This document shows positions 26,348 through 34,520 of a DNA stretch of 64,000 bases, piece by piece. Under the pieces are notes generated by a model. It was not told where the DNA came from and made no database searches. It saw nothing but the letters and a program-made list of their open reading frames with translations. The position numbers and the translations under genes are program-made. Origin of the DNA: Promicromonospora panici (GTDB lineage Bacteria > Actinomycetota > Actinomycetes > Actinomycetales > Cellulomonadaceae); NCBI RefSeq assembly GCF_900608595.1, contig NZ_UWYY01000006.1:218942-282941 (forward strand), given 5' to 3'. The stretch's first letter is position 1. Every line of letters begins with the position of its first letter.

Positions 26348-27376
26348 TCAGGAGTTCGCGACCAGGGAGAACAGGTCCTTCGGGTTCTCCGGTTCCGCGA
26401 TCAGGTCCAGGTGGCCGAGGAGCTCCGGGGCGTTCGCCGTCACGTCCTCGAGCACGAACTTCAGCGCGGTCCAGTCCTCCACGGCGAAGCCGACGGAGTC
26501 CCACACCACCAGCTCCTCGGCGCTCTGCCGCCCCGGCGCCGCACCCGTGACGACCTGCCACAGTTCGGTGACGGGGAAGTCGGGCGCCTGGCGCTGGATC
26601 TCCCCCTCGATCCGGGTCTGCTCCGGGAGCTCGACGAACACGCTCGCCCGCGCGACGATCGCCGGGTCCAGCTCGGTCTTGCCCGGGCAGTCGCCGCCGA
26701 TCGCGTTGATGAACACCCCACCCGACACATCGGCGTCCTGCAGCACCGTCGCGTTCTGCTTGTCCGCGGTGCACGTCGTGATGACGTCGGCGCCGCGGGC
26801 CGCGTCGGCGGCATCGTCGGCCAGGACGACGTCGAAGCCGAGTGCCTTGGCGTGCCGCGCCAGCTTGTCCATCGCGTCGCGGTCGACGTCGAAGATCCGC
26901 AGCGTCTCGATGCCCAGCTCCGCGCGCATGCCGAGCGCCTGGAACTCGGCCTGCGAGCCGCAGCCGATCAGGGCCAGCGTCCGGGACTCGGCCGGCGCCA
27001 GGTACCGGGCGGCGAGGGCCGACGTCGCGGCCGTGCGCAGCGCGGTGAGCAGCGTCATCTCGGCGAGGAACGTCGGGTAGCCGTTGCGCACGGAGGCGAG
27101 CATGCCGATCGCCGTCACCGTCTGAAACCCGAGCGACGGGTTGAGCGGGTGCCCGTTGACCAGCTTGAACCCGTAGGTCTCCGCGTCGGAGGTGGGCATC
27201 AGCTCGATGACGCCCTCCGTCGAGTGCGACGCGATGCGCGGCCGCTTGTCGAGCTCGGGCCAGCGCGCGAAGTCGCGCTCCAGCGCGTCCGTGAGGGCGG
27301 CGATCGCGGCCTCCGGGCCGCGGCGGGCCACCCACCGGGCGGTGGCGGCGACGTCGAGGTACGGGACTGTGGTCAT
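26348..27376 (-). CDS. Ornithine cyclodeaminase family protein
   Basis: 342 aa, mu-crystallin/OCD family. NAD-binding Rossmann motif LALIGCGSQAEFQALGMRAEL (about 135-155), substrate-side KLVNGHPLNPSLGFQTVTAIGMLA near residues 70-95 and the FINAIGGDCPGKTELDP segment of true ornithine cyclodeaminases. The reaction would be ornithine to proline plus ammonia. The gene overlaps the upstream arginine dihydrolase-like gene by ATGA, which makes an arginine-ornithine-proline route likely. Confidence 0.92.
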   Translation of the reverse strand: MTTVPYLDVAATARWVARRGPEAAIAALTDALERDFARWPELDKRPRIASHSTEGVIELMPTSDAETYGFKLVNGHPLNPSLGFQTVTAIGMLASVRNGYPTFLAEMTLLTALRTAATSALAARYLAPAESRTLALIGCGSQAEFQALGMRAELGIETLRIFDVDRDAMDKLARHAKALGFDVVLADDAADAARGADVITTCTADKQNATVLQDADVSGGVFINAIGGDCPGKTELDPAIVARASVFVELPEQTRIEGEIQRQAPDFPVTELWQVVTGAAPGRQSAEELVVWDSVGFAVEDWTALKFVLEDVTANAPELLGHLDLIAEPENPKDLFSLVANS

Positions 27377-28311
27377 CGCTGGGTCTCCTCAGGGTTGACG
27401 GTCATGGCACCGGCGTCGTCCGACGCCGGACGCAGCTCGAGCGTGCAGCACTTGACCGAGCCGCCGCCCTTGAAGATCTCGGACAGGTCGATGCCGACGG
27501 GCACGAACCCGCGCTCCTTGAGCGCGTCGGCGTAGTCGCGGGCACGGTCGCTGAGGAACACGTGCAGCCCGTCGGAGACGACGTTCAGGCCGAGCACCGC
27601 GGCGTCGTCGGCGCCGACGAGGATCGCGTCGGGGAACAGGCCGCGCAGCGTCTCCTGGGCGGCGGGGCTGAACGCCTCCGGGTGGTAGGCGACGACGGTC
27701 TCGCCGGAGACGGCGCCGTCGTCGAGCACGGACAGCGCCGTGTCGAGGTGGTAGTAGCGCGGGTCGACCAGCTCGAGCGGGACCAGCTCGATCCCCTGCG
27801 CCGCGAGCTCCAGGCGCTCGGCGACCTCGGCGTGCCCGGCCGGCGTCGTGCGGAAGCCGGTTCCCGCGAGCAGCACCTTGCCGACGAGCAGCAGGTCGCC
27901 CTCGCCCTCCATGGTCTCGACGGCCTCGCCCAGCCGGCGGTAGGCCGACGCCGGCGCGGTGTCGAACCAGCGGTCGTACGCGGGCCCCTCGGCCGCGCGC
28001 TCGGGGAACGTGAACCGGGCCGCGAGCGCCCGCCCGCCGACGACGATGCCCCCGTTGGCCGCGTAGACCATGTCGGGCAGGCCGGGCTCGGGCTCGATGA
28101 CGTCGACCCGGTGGCCGCGGGCCTCGTAGGCGGCGCGCAGCGCCTCCCACTGGGCGAGCGCCTTGGCGGTGTCGACGGGCGAGGACGGGTCCATCCACGG
28201 GTTGATGGCGTAGACGACGTCGAAGTACGTGGGCGGGCACATGAGGTAGTGCCGCGGCGTGGCGGTCCGCTGCGCGGTGGTGTGCGGCAGCTGCGCGGTG
28301 GTCTGCGTCAT
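27373..28311 (-). CDS. Arginine dihydrolase/dimethylarginase-type guanidino hydrolase
   Basis: 312 aa, guanidine-modifying superfamily. The order CPPTYFDVVYAINPWM (Asn37), GLPDMVYAANGG, FTFPERAAEG, YYHLDTALSVL (His188) and GGGSVKCCTLEL (Cys288 or Cys289) matches cyanobacterial ArgZ and the N-terminal half of AgrE, which take arginine to ornithine, CO2 and two ammonia; the INPWM asparagine is the residue associated there with full dihydrolase action. Dimethylarginine hydrolase is the alternative. It is translationally coupled to ornithine cyclodeaminase and divergent from an Lrp-type regulator, the typical arrangement for amino-acid catabolism. Confidence 0.85.
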   Translation of the reverse strand: MTQTTAQLPHTTAQRTATPRHYLMCPPTYFDVVYAINPWMDPSSPVDTAKALAQWEALRAAYEARGHRVDVIEPEPGLPDMVYAANGGIVVGGRALAARFTFPERAAEGPAYDRWFDTAPASAYRRLGEAVETMEGEGDLLLVGKVLLAGTGFRTTPAGHAEVAERLELAAQGIELVPLELVDPRYYHLDTALSVLDDGAVSGETVVAYHPEAFSPAAQETLRGLFPDAILVGADDAAVLGLNVVSDGLHVFLSDRARDYADALKERGFVPVGIDLSEIFKGGGSVKCCTLELRPASDDAGAMTVNPEETQR

Positions 28312-28395
28312 GCCGCGAGGCTAAGGCAGCACCGATTCACAACAGGTGTGCATTCGTTGCGCATCCAGCCACGGATTCTTGCGGAATCGCACGCC

Positions 28396-28851
28396 ATGTT
28401 GAACGATTCGTTCATGGATGCCGTGAACCGCGCGATCGTCGGAGAGCTGCTGCGCGACGGGCGCGCCACCTACCAGGAGGTGGGCAGCGCCGTCGGGCTC
28501 TCGGCGCCCGCCGTGAAGCGCAGGGTGGACCTCATGCTGGCCCGCGGGGAGATCGCCGGGTTCACCGTGCGCGTGGACCCACAGGCGATGGGCTGGATCC
28601 TCGAGGGGTACGTCGAGATCTTCTGCTCCGGGATCGTGTCACCCAAGGTGCTCGAGCGCGACTTCGCCCCGATCCCGGAGGTGGTCCGGGTCTCCACGGT
28701 GACCGGCGACGCCGACGCGATGGTGCACGTCATGGCCACGAGCATGGAGGAGATCGAGCGCACGGTGGAGCGCATCCGCACGGTCACCCACGTGGTCAAG
28801 ACCCGCACGGCGCTGGTCATGTCCCGGGTCGTCGACCGGCCGGGCGCGTGA
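28396..28851 (+). CDS. Lrp/AsnC-family transcriptional regulator
   Basis: 151 aa. N-terminal AsnC-type helix-turn-helix (VNRAIVGELLRDGRATYQEVGSAVGLSAPAVKRRVDLML), then the RAM-like ligand and oligomerisation domain ending in VVKTRTALVMSRVV. It is divergent from the arginine dihydrolase gene with an 84-bp gap and probably controls it in response to arginine or a product. A 13-bp palindrome GAACGATTCGTTC covers the first codons; an in-frame ATG at 28414 is a possible alternative start. Confidence 0.9.
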   Translation: MLNDSFMDAVNRAIVGELLRDGRATYQEVGSAVGLSAPAVKRRVDLMLARGEIAGFTVRVDPQAMGWILEGYVEIFCSGIVSPKVLERDFAPIPEVVRVSTVTGDADAMVHVMATSMEEIERTVERIRTVTHVVKTRTALVMSRVVDRPGA

Positions 28852-28938
28852 CGTGACGGGCGCCACGGACGGGGCGGTCTCCACAGCAATTAGGCTGTCC
28901 TAACCAGGATGTTCCGCGAGGACCGGAGGACGCCCACG

Positions 28939-29586
28939 ATGATCCGAACCACGGTGTCCGACGACGTCGCCGGCTGGCTGGACGTGCTCGGCCCGCTGGC
29001 GTTCTACCTCGTGGTCTGGGGCCTCGTGTTCGTCGGTACGGCGTTCTTCGTCGGCGTCTTCATCCCGTTCCTCACCGGCGACGGCCTGCTGTTCGGCGCG
29101 GGCATCGTGGCCGGGAGCACCGACCGCATAGACATCTGGGTGCTCGCGATCGGCGTCGGCGTCGCCGCCGTGGCGGGCGACCAGGTCGCGTTCCTGCTCG
29201 GCCGCAAGTACGGCCGGCCGTACCTGAGCTCCCGCAGGGGCCGCTGGGTGCAGGCCACGGTGGTGCGCACGGAGAAGTTCTACGACCTGTTCGGCTGGTG
29301 GTCCGTGGTGATCGGCCGGTACATGCCCTGGGCGCGCGTGTTCGTGCCGGTCATCGCGGGCGTCGCGGGGATGCCCTACCTGCGGTTCCTCACGGCGAAC
29401 ATCTTCGGCGCGGTGACCTGGGGCATGCTCATCACGGTGCTCGGGTACTACGCGGCGTCGGACCCGTCGGTCCGCCCCATCGCGTACGTGGTAGCGGGCG
29501 TGGTCATAGCGGCGTCAGTGGTGGCAGGCATCCGCGCCTACCGCCAGGACCGCGCGGGGCGCGCGGCAGAAGCGCCGGCCGAGTGA
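28939..29586 (+). CDS. DedA family membrane protein
   Basis: 215 aa, five to six predicted helices. DedA/SNARE-associated family marks: FFVGVFIPFLTGDGLLFGAGIVAG, VAAVAGDQVAFLLGRKYGRPYL and the FxxRxxPxxR-like GRYMPWARVFVPVIAGVAGM. Family members act in lipid carrier recycling and membrane homeostasis. GGAGG lies about 9 bp before ATG 28939. A long hairpin follows, so it is a single transcription unit. Confidence 0.92.
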   Translation: MIRTTVSDDVAGWLDVLGPLAFYLVVWGLVFVGTAFFVGVFIPFLTGDGLLFGAGIVAGSTDRIDIWVLAIGVGVAAVAGDQVAFLLGRKYGRPYLSSRRGRWVQATVVRTEKFYDLFGWWSVVIGRYMPWARVFVPVIAGVAGMPYLRFLTANIFGAVTWGMLITVLGYYAASDPSVRPIAYVVAGVVIAASVVAGIRAYRQDRAGRAAEAPAE

Positions 29587-29649
29587 TCGGCAGAAGGTCA
29601 GGTAGCCGGCAGTCCGAGGTACCGACTACCTGACGTTCTACCGATCGCT
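29582..29649 (+). terminator. Long hairpin after the dedA-like gene
   Basis: Arms 29582-29605 and 29626-29649 pair at 21 of 24 positions (AGTGATCGGCAGAAGGTCAG... against ...CTGACGTTCTACCGATCGCT), overlapping the stop codon of the dedA-like gene. The size and placement suit a terminator; the sequence is unrelated to palindrome family A. Confidence 0.75.
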
Positions 29650-29735
29650 CGGACATGTGCCGCTCTCGGCCGGGAGATCAACAGCGAGCGTCAGGGGATC
29701 AACCGCCGTGCACGCGCGGCGCCCAGGCTTGGACC

Positions 29736-30959
29736 ATGCCAACCCAGAGCACAACCTCGGCCGGCGTGCCCGCACAGCCCTCCCCGCCGGACACCCCGGC
29801 CGACGTACTAGTTGCCCCGTCGAGCTCCCCGCCCCGTACGACCTGGTCACCTGTCATCGCGCTCGCCTCCGGGATCGCGATCCTGGTCGCGAGCGAGTTC
29901 CTGCCCGCGAGCGTCCTGCCGGGCCTCGCGGCCGACATCGGCGTGAGCGAGGGCACGGCGGGCCTCGCCGTGGCCGCCACGGCGATCGCCGGGGCCTTCA
30001 CGGCGCCGAGCATCGCGGTCCTGCTCCCCCGGGCCGACCGGCGCAAGGTCATGCTCGGCCTGCTCGCCGCCGCCACCCTGTCGAACCTCGCAGTCGCCGT
30101 CGCACCCAGCTTCGCCGTGCTGCTGATCGGCCGCCTCCTGCTCGGCGTCGCGATCGCCGGGTACTGGTCGTTCGCCTTCGGCGTCGGCACCCACGCCGTC
30201 CCCGGCAAGGACCGCCTCGTGTCGTCCGCGATCTCGTTCGGGGTCAGCATCGCGACAGTGCTCGGCGTCCCGCTCGGCTCGATAGTGGGCGACGCCGTCG
30301 GCTGGCGGACGGCGTTCGCGGGCGCCGCCGTCCTCTGCGCGATCAGCGCGGTCGCGCTCGCCGTGACCATGCCCTCCGTCCCCGCCCACCCGACGGCGGG
30401 CCTGCAGATGCTGCGCGAGGCCCTACGCAACAGGAAGCTCCTGGCCGGCCTCGGCTGCGTGGTGCTGGTCGCCCTCGGCAACTTCGCGGCCTACCCGTAC
30501 ATCCGCCTCGCGATCGACCGCATCGATCCCGGCGCCACCACCTGGATGCTGCTGGCATGGGGCGTCGGCGCCGTCACGGGCACGATCGTGGCCGGGATGC
30601 TCGCGCGCTGGCTGCGACCGCTGGCCGCGGCCGCGCCGATCGCGCTCGGCGCCGCGCTGGTGCTCAGCGCGACCGCCTCGTCCGTACCGGTGCTGACCGT
30701 CGCGGTGGTCCTGTGGGGCTTCGCGTTCAACATGGTCCCCGTGATGGTCCAGCTCTGGGGCGCGCGGGTCGAGCCCGCACGGAGCGAGTCGGCGATGTCG
30801 CTCATCGTCACCGCCTTCCAGGTGGCGATCACCGTCGGCTCCGCACTCGGCGGGGCGCTACTGGACGGGTACGGCGTCCGGTCGCTGCTGCTGGTCGGCG
30901 CGGGAGCCGCGGTGGCGGCGGGCCTCGGCTGGGCGTTCCTGCGGATACCCCGCGACTGA
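29736..30959 (+). CDS. MFS transporter (DHA1-like)
   Basis: 407 aa, twelve helices. After a Pro/Ser/Thr-rich N-terminus come SPVIALASGIAILVASEFLPASVLPGLA and the loop 2-3 motif LLPRADRRKVMLGL of arabinose/multidrug efflux-type MFS proteins, then GRLLLGVAIAGYWSFAFGVG and matching helices in the second half. It probably exports a drug or sugar. The 3' end overlaps the convergent AraC gene by 102 bp. Confidence 0.88.
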   Translation: MPTQSTTSAGVPAQPSPPDTPADVLVAPSSSPPRTTWSPVIALASGIAILVASEFLPASVLPGLAADIGVSEGTAGLAVAATAIAGAFTAPSIAVLLPRADRRKVMLGLLAAATLSNLAVAVAPSFAVLLIGRLLLGVAIAGYWSFAFGVGTHAVPGKDRLVSSAISFGVSIATVLGVPLGSIVGDAVGWRTAFAGAAVLCAISAVALAVTMPSVPAHPTAGLQMLREALRNRKLLAGLGCVVLVALGNFAAYPYIRLAIDRIDPGATTWMLLAWGVGAVTGTIVAGMLARWLRPLAAAAPIALGAALVLSATASSVPVLTVAVVLWGFAFNMVPVMVQLWGARVEPARSESAMSLIVTAFQVAITVGSALGGALLDGYGVRSLLLVGAGAAVAAGLGWAFLRIPRD

Positions 30960-31787
30960 CGCCCTGGCGGCGCCTGGCAGGGCCGGGCCCGACGCCGCGG
31001 CGTCGGGCCCGGTACGCCACGCGAGCGGCGAGACGCCGTGGTCCGCGGCGAACGCCCGGCTGAACGCGGCGACCGATCCGTACCCCACCTCGAACGCCAC
31101 CCGCGTGACCGCCAGGCACTGCTTGGTGAGCAGCGTGCGGGCGCGGTTCATCCGCACCTCCCGCAGCATCCGCATGGGGCTGTGCCCGGTCGCGCGGCGG
31201 AACCGCTCGGTCAGTGCAGAGCGCGACAGGTGCACCAGGCCGGCCATCCGGTCCAGCGTCCACGGCTCTCCTGGCCGGGCCGCGAGGGCCGCCACCACCT
31301 CGGCGACCTGCGCGTCTCCCGCCGGGCCTCGCCCGTCGCTGGCCGGGCCGCGCCCGTCGTCCACGTGGCCGCCGTCCTCGGCCGGGTGCCACAGCGACAG
31401 GATCGCCGCCCCGAGAAGGCTCGCGTAGGCCGCCGCGAAGCGGTCCACCTTGCACTCCACCGACAGGGGGCAGGTCGTCACGAGGGCGACGATGCCGGGG
31501 TGCTCCTCGCCGAAACCGCGCTGGACCAGCGGGCTCGGCAGCGGCGTGGACGGGACGGCTCGGCGCAGGTCCCCGTGCACGAGGTCGGTCTCGACGTCGG
31601 CCGTGAGCCGGTGCGCCGTCCGGGCGTCGACGAGCGCCGCGTCGCCGGGCAGGATCGTCCGGCGGTCACCCGCCGTCTCGAGCGTCGCGGCGCCGGACAG
31701 GACCAGGACCCAGAGCGCGCCGGGCCGGACCAGGCTCGTCTCAGCGGGCAACCGCTCGCGCCGCAGCGCGGTCATCTCCCATTCCAT
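30858..31787 (-). CDS. AraC-family transcriptional regulator with cupin sensor
   Basis: 309 aa. An N-terminal cupin-type sensing half (RPGALWVLVLSGAATLETAGD, ILPGDAALVDARTAHRL) and a C-terminal pair of AraC helix-turn-helix motifs (TLDRMAGLVHLSRSALTERFRRATGHSPMRML; RVAFEVGYGSVAAFSRAFAADHGVSPLAWR). The last 40 residues after SPLAWRT are low-complexity and antisense to the convergent MFS gene, so the functional domain ends near 30975. The likely target is that MFS gene. Start 31787 and an in-frame ATG at 31775 are both possible. Confidence 0.88.
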   Translation of the reverse strand: MEWEMTALRRERLPAETSLVRPGALWVLVLSGAATLETAGDRRTILPGDAALVDARTAHRLTADVETDLVHGDLRRAVPSTPLPSPLVQRGFGEEHPGIVALVTTCPLSVECKVDRFAAAYASLLGAAILSLWHPAEDGGHVDDGRGPASDGRGPAGDAQVAEVVAALAARPGEPWTLDRMAGLVHLSRSALTERFRRATGHSPMRMLREVRMNRARTLLTKQCLAVTRVAFEVGYGSVAAFSRAFAADHGVSPLAWRTGPDAAASGPALPGAARASVAGYPQERPAEARRHRGSRADQQQRPDAVPVQ

Positions 31788-31931
31788 ACGAGTCCGAGCC
31801 ACGAAGACGCGCTGCCTATTCCCGGCGGGCGCTTCCGGGCCCGGGCCAACCTGCCCGGGGGCCGGCACGCCGACCCGGCCCTCCCCCTGACATACTGCCG
31901 ATCACACGCCCGCCTCGAGAAGGAATCCACA

Positions 31932-32318
31932 GTGCTGATCGCCGGACTTGTCCTCTCGGGTTTCGCGGCCCTGATCCACGTCTACATCTTCTATCTGGAG
32001 TCCTTCGCCTGGACGGACCGGAAGACGCTGGCGACGTTCGGCATGACGGCGGAGCAGGCCGAGGCGATGCGCCCCCTGGCCCTGAACCAGGGCTACTACA
32101 ACCTCTTCCTCGCGATCGTCACGGTGGTGGGCATCGTCCTGGCCGCCGCCGGGTCGACGGCGGTGGGCGCGGCGCTCGTGTTTGCCGGCGCGGGCTCCAT
32201 GGTCGCGGCGGCGCTCGTCCTGGTGATCTCGGACCCGTCCAAGCGCGGCGCGGCGCTCAAGCAGGGCCTCGTCCCGCTGCTGGGCGTCATCGCCCTGATC
32301 ATCGCCCTGACGATCTGA
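31932..32318 (+). CDS. DUF1304 small membrane protein
   Basis: 128 aa, four hydrophobic helices. Matches DUF1304: LVLSGFAALIHVYIFYLESFAW, RKTLATFGM, LALNQGYYNLFLAI and a closing helix pair. Function unknown in the family. The start is GTG 31932 with AAGGA 8 bp upstream. Divergent from the AraC gene with a 144-bp gap. Confidence 0.88.
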   Translation: MLIAGLVLSGFAALIHVYIFYLESFAWTDRKTLATFGMTAEQAEAMRPLALNQGYYNLFLAIVTVVGIVLAAAGSTAVGAALVFAGAGSMVAAALVLVISDPSKRGAALKQGLVPLLGVIALIIALTI

Positions 32319-32350
32319 CCCGCCCCAGGCCGGGCACGTTGTTGTCCTAC

Positions 32351-32445
32351 TGGCCGTCGAACCGCAAGACACGCCGACGAATCGCCGCGGCATCGGCGTG
32401 TCGTTTCGGTTCGGCGCTTGGCTACACGGCCAACTTGCGGTTCGA
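32351..32445. terminator. Nested hairpins between convergent genes
   Basis: The segment 32355-32376 (GTCGAACCGCAAG...) can pair either with 32392-32412 or, over its first 13-16 bases, with 32433-32445 (CTTGCGGTTCGAC). The two pairings exclude each other. The region ends the DUF1304 gene on one side and the GlxA-like gene on the other, so a bidirectional terminator is most likely. Confidence 0.6.
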
Positions 32446-32469
32446 CGGCGGCGGGCCTTGTCGTCAGGC

Positions 32470-33417
32470 CTAGCTCCGGAGCCGCCGCAGCATGCGCGCG
32501 TCCTGGAAGCCGACGGCGTGCGCGGCCGACTCGACCGTGGCGCCGTGGCCGATCAGGTGCTCGGCGCGCTCCAGGCGCAGCTGCTGCTGGTACCGCAGGG
32601 GCGTCACCCCCGTGGCCCTGGTGAACAGCCTGGTCAGGGTGCGATCGGCGACCCCGGCGTGCGCGGCCAGATCGGCGAGCGGCAGATTGCTCGCGAACTG
32701 CTCGTCGATGCGGTCCTGGACGCGGTGCACCGTGTCGTCGACGTGCGACCGGTGCCGCAGCATCGCACTGGCCTGCGGCTCCGTCCCGTTGCGCCGGGCG
32801 TAGACGACCATCTCCCGGGCAACGCGGGCGGCGAGCGCCGGCCCGTGCCGCATCGCGAGCAGGTGCAGCGAGAGGTCGATACCGCTGGCGATGCCTGCGG
32901 AGGTGACGACGCCGTCGTCGGTCGTGAACAGGACGTCGCGCACGACATGCGCCCGCGGGTGCCGGGCCGCGAGGTCGTCCTGCACGGCGTGGTGGGTGGT
33001 GCAGCGCCGGCCGTCGAGCAGCCCGGCCTGGCCGAGCGCGTCCGCCCCCGCACACACGCTGGCGACGATGCCGCCCGCCGCGTGGTGCTCGGCGAGCCGC
33101 TCGCACATCGCCGCGCTGAGCCGGGGCCAGGCGGCCGGGTCGCTCCCGATGCGCCATCCGGGCACGACGATCAGGTCGTCCGGGCCCAGCTCCGGCCGGT
33201 CCGAGCCGGCGACCAGCGGGAGGCCCTGCGCGGAGGCGACCACTCCGGCGTCGGCCCCGGGTTCGCCGCCCGTTCGGATGCCCGACGCCGGAGCGCCCGA
33301 CACGTACCGCAGGTCGTAGCGGTGGCCGAGGTCCCCCGCCGTGAAGAACGCCTGCGCGGGGCCCGCCAGGTCGAGCAGGTGGACCCCGGGCAGGAGCACG
33401 AAGACGACAGTGGTCAT
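32470..33417 (-). CDS. GlxA-family transcriptional regulator (DJ-1/PfpI sensor plus AraC HTH)
   Basis: 315 aa. Residues 1-185 form a DJ-1/PfpI-like domain with the nucleophile-elbow region GGIVASVCAGADALGQAGLLDGRRCTTHH; the C-terminal 100 residues are an AraC DNA-binding domain (PLADLAAHAGVADRTLTRLFTRATGVTPLRY; AAHAVGFQDARMLRRL). The C-terminus ends right after the second helix. It overlaps the stop of the isochorismatase-fold gene by ATGA, so the two form one operon. Confidence 0.92.
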   Translation of the reverse strand: MTTVVFVLLPGVHLLDLAGPAQAFFTAGDLGHRYDLRYVSGAPASGIRTGGEPGADAGVVASAQGLPLVAGSDRPELGPDDLIVVPGWRIGSDPAAWPRLSAAMCERLAEHHAAGGIVASVCAGADALGQAGLLDGRRCTTHHAVQDDLAARHPRAHVVRDVLFTTDDGVVTSAGIASGIDLSLHLLAMRHGPALAARVAREMVVYARRNGTEPQASAMLRHRSHVDDTVHRVQDRIDEQFASNLPLADLAAHAGVADRTLTRLFTRATGVTPLRYQQQLRLERAEHLIGHGATVESAAHAVGFQDARMLRRLRS

Positions 33418-34016
33418 CTTGCCGATGCTGCCACCTCGGGCTGGGGTGCGGCGCCGGGCACCGAGCCGGACTCGGTGCCGGCGTCCTCCGCCTCGAGCTG
33501 CGCGACCGTGGCGATGCGCGCGAAGCGGTCGCGGAGCACGGCCTCGGTGCGCTCCAGGATGTCGGCGGCGCTGAACCGGCCGAGCGGGTCGGTGCTGGTA
33601 GCGTCGCTGACGAACGTCATGGCGTACCCGAGGTCAGAGCCGACCCGGGTCGTGGTCTCGACGCACTGCTCGGCCCGGATGCCGCAGACCCGCAGCTCGC
33701 TCACGCCGTGGGCGGTGAGGATCTGCTGCAGGTCGGTCGTGGTGAACGCGTTGTGCGAGGTCTTGTGCAGCACGGGCTCGCCGGGACGGGGCTGGCTCAG
33801 CTCCTCGAACAGCCGGACGTGACCGGACTCGGGGTCGAACGGATTGCCCGACCCGGGCTCGGTGTGCAGCACCCAGACCACGAGGTCGCCGGCCGCGCGG
33901 GCGAGGTCGACGAGGCGGTTGACGGGCTCGGCGACCGTCGGGTTGAGCGTGTCGGCCCACTGCGGGCGGGCGCGGAAGGACTCCTGGACGTCTACGACGA
34001 TCAGTGCTCGGTTCAT
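33414..34016 (-). CDS. Isochorismatase-fold cysteine hydrolase
   Basis: 200 aa. The catalytic triad of the family is visible: Asp9 in ALIVVDVQESF, Lys85 in VLHKTSHNAF and Cys118 in GIRAEQCVETTTR. Family members hydrolyse amides such as nicotinamide or N-carbamoyl compounds, or isochorismate; RAEQCVETTTR is closest to the amide-hydrolase branch. It is upstream of and coupled to the GlxA-like regulator, which probably responds to its substrate. Confidence 0.9.
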   Translation of the reverse strand: MNRALIVVDVQESFRARPQWADTLNPTVAEPVNRLVDLARAAGDLVVWVLHTEPGSGNPFDPESGHVRLFEELSQPRPGEPVLHKTSHNAFTTTDLQQILTAHGVSELRVCGIRAEQCVETTTRVGSDLGYAMTFVSDATSTDPLGRFSAADILERTEAVLRDRFARIATVAQLEAEDAGTESGSVPGAAPQPEVAASAR

Positions 34017-34084
34017 GGCCCCAGTCTGGTTGCGCCGGAGCCCGGGCGGGAGGCCGGATCAGGTCCCGGGGCGGACGGATCTGG

Positions 34085-34471
34085 TCACCGCCGCCCCGGT
34101 CCGAGCGGTTCGGCCTCGCGGGTGCGCGGGCCGCCGGCGTCGCCGGTGTTCTGCGTCTCTGTCGGCTCGAACAGCACCATCGACGTCTCCTCGTCCGCGA
34201 TGGGGCAGTGCTCCACACCCCGCGGCACCACGTACAGCTCGCCCGGCCCGAGCGTGACGTCGCCGTCACGCAGCTGGATGGTCAGGCGACCGTCGACTAC
34301 GAGGAAGAGCTCGTCGGTCTCAGGGTGCGCGTGCCACACGAACTCGCCGAGGATCTTCACCACCCGAACGTCGTAGTCATTGACGGTGGCGATCCGCTTG
34401 GGGGCCCAGTGCTCGGTGATCCGGTGCAGGCAGTCGGTGATGCTGATCGCGTTGTTCGCAGCCTTTGTCAT
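34085..34471 (-). CDS. Cupin domain protein
   Basis: 128 aa, one cupin barrel. Motif 1 is WHAHPETDELFLVVDGRLTIQL with the metal-binding His-His-Glu, motif 2 is GELYVVPRGVEHCPIADEE. The enzymatic role is unknown. Divergent from an AraC regulator with a 49-bp gap, and probably controlled by it. Confidence 0.88.
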   Translation of the reverse strand: MTKAANNAISITDCLHRITEHWAPKRIATVNDYDVRVVKILGEFVWHAHPETDELFLVVDGRLTIQLRDGDVTLGPGELYVVPRGVEHCPIADEETSMVLFEPTETQNTGDAGGPRTREAEPLGPGRR

Positions 34472-34520
34472 GGCGGCACTCTCGCCCCCGCCGCATGGTC
34501 CGATCTTGTACGTTCCTGAC

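Noticed and set aside
23391..27080. A 1229-codon plus-strand open frame across the ROK repressor, MlrC and OCD genes
   Set aside because: It is the +1 shadow of high-GC genes, Arg-rich throughout, and crosses palindrome A; no domain is recognisable.
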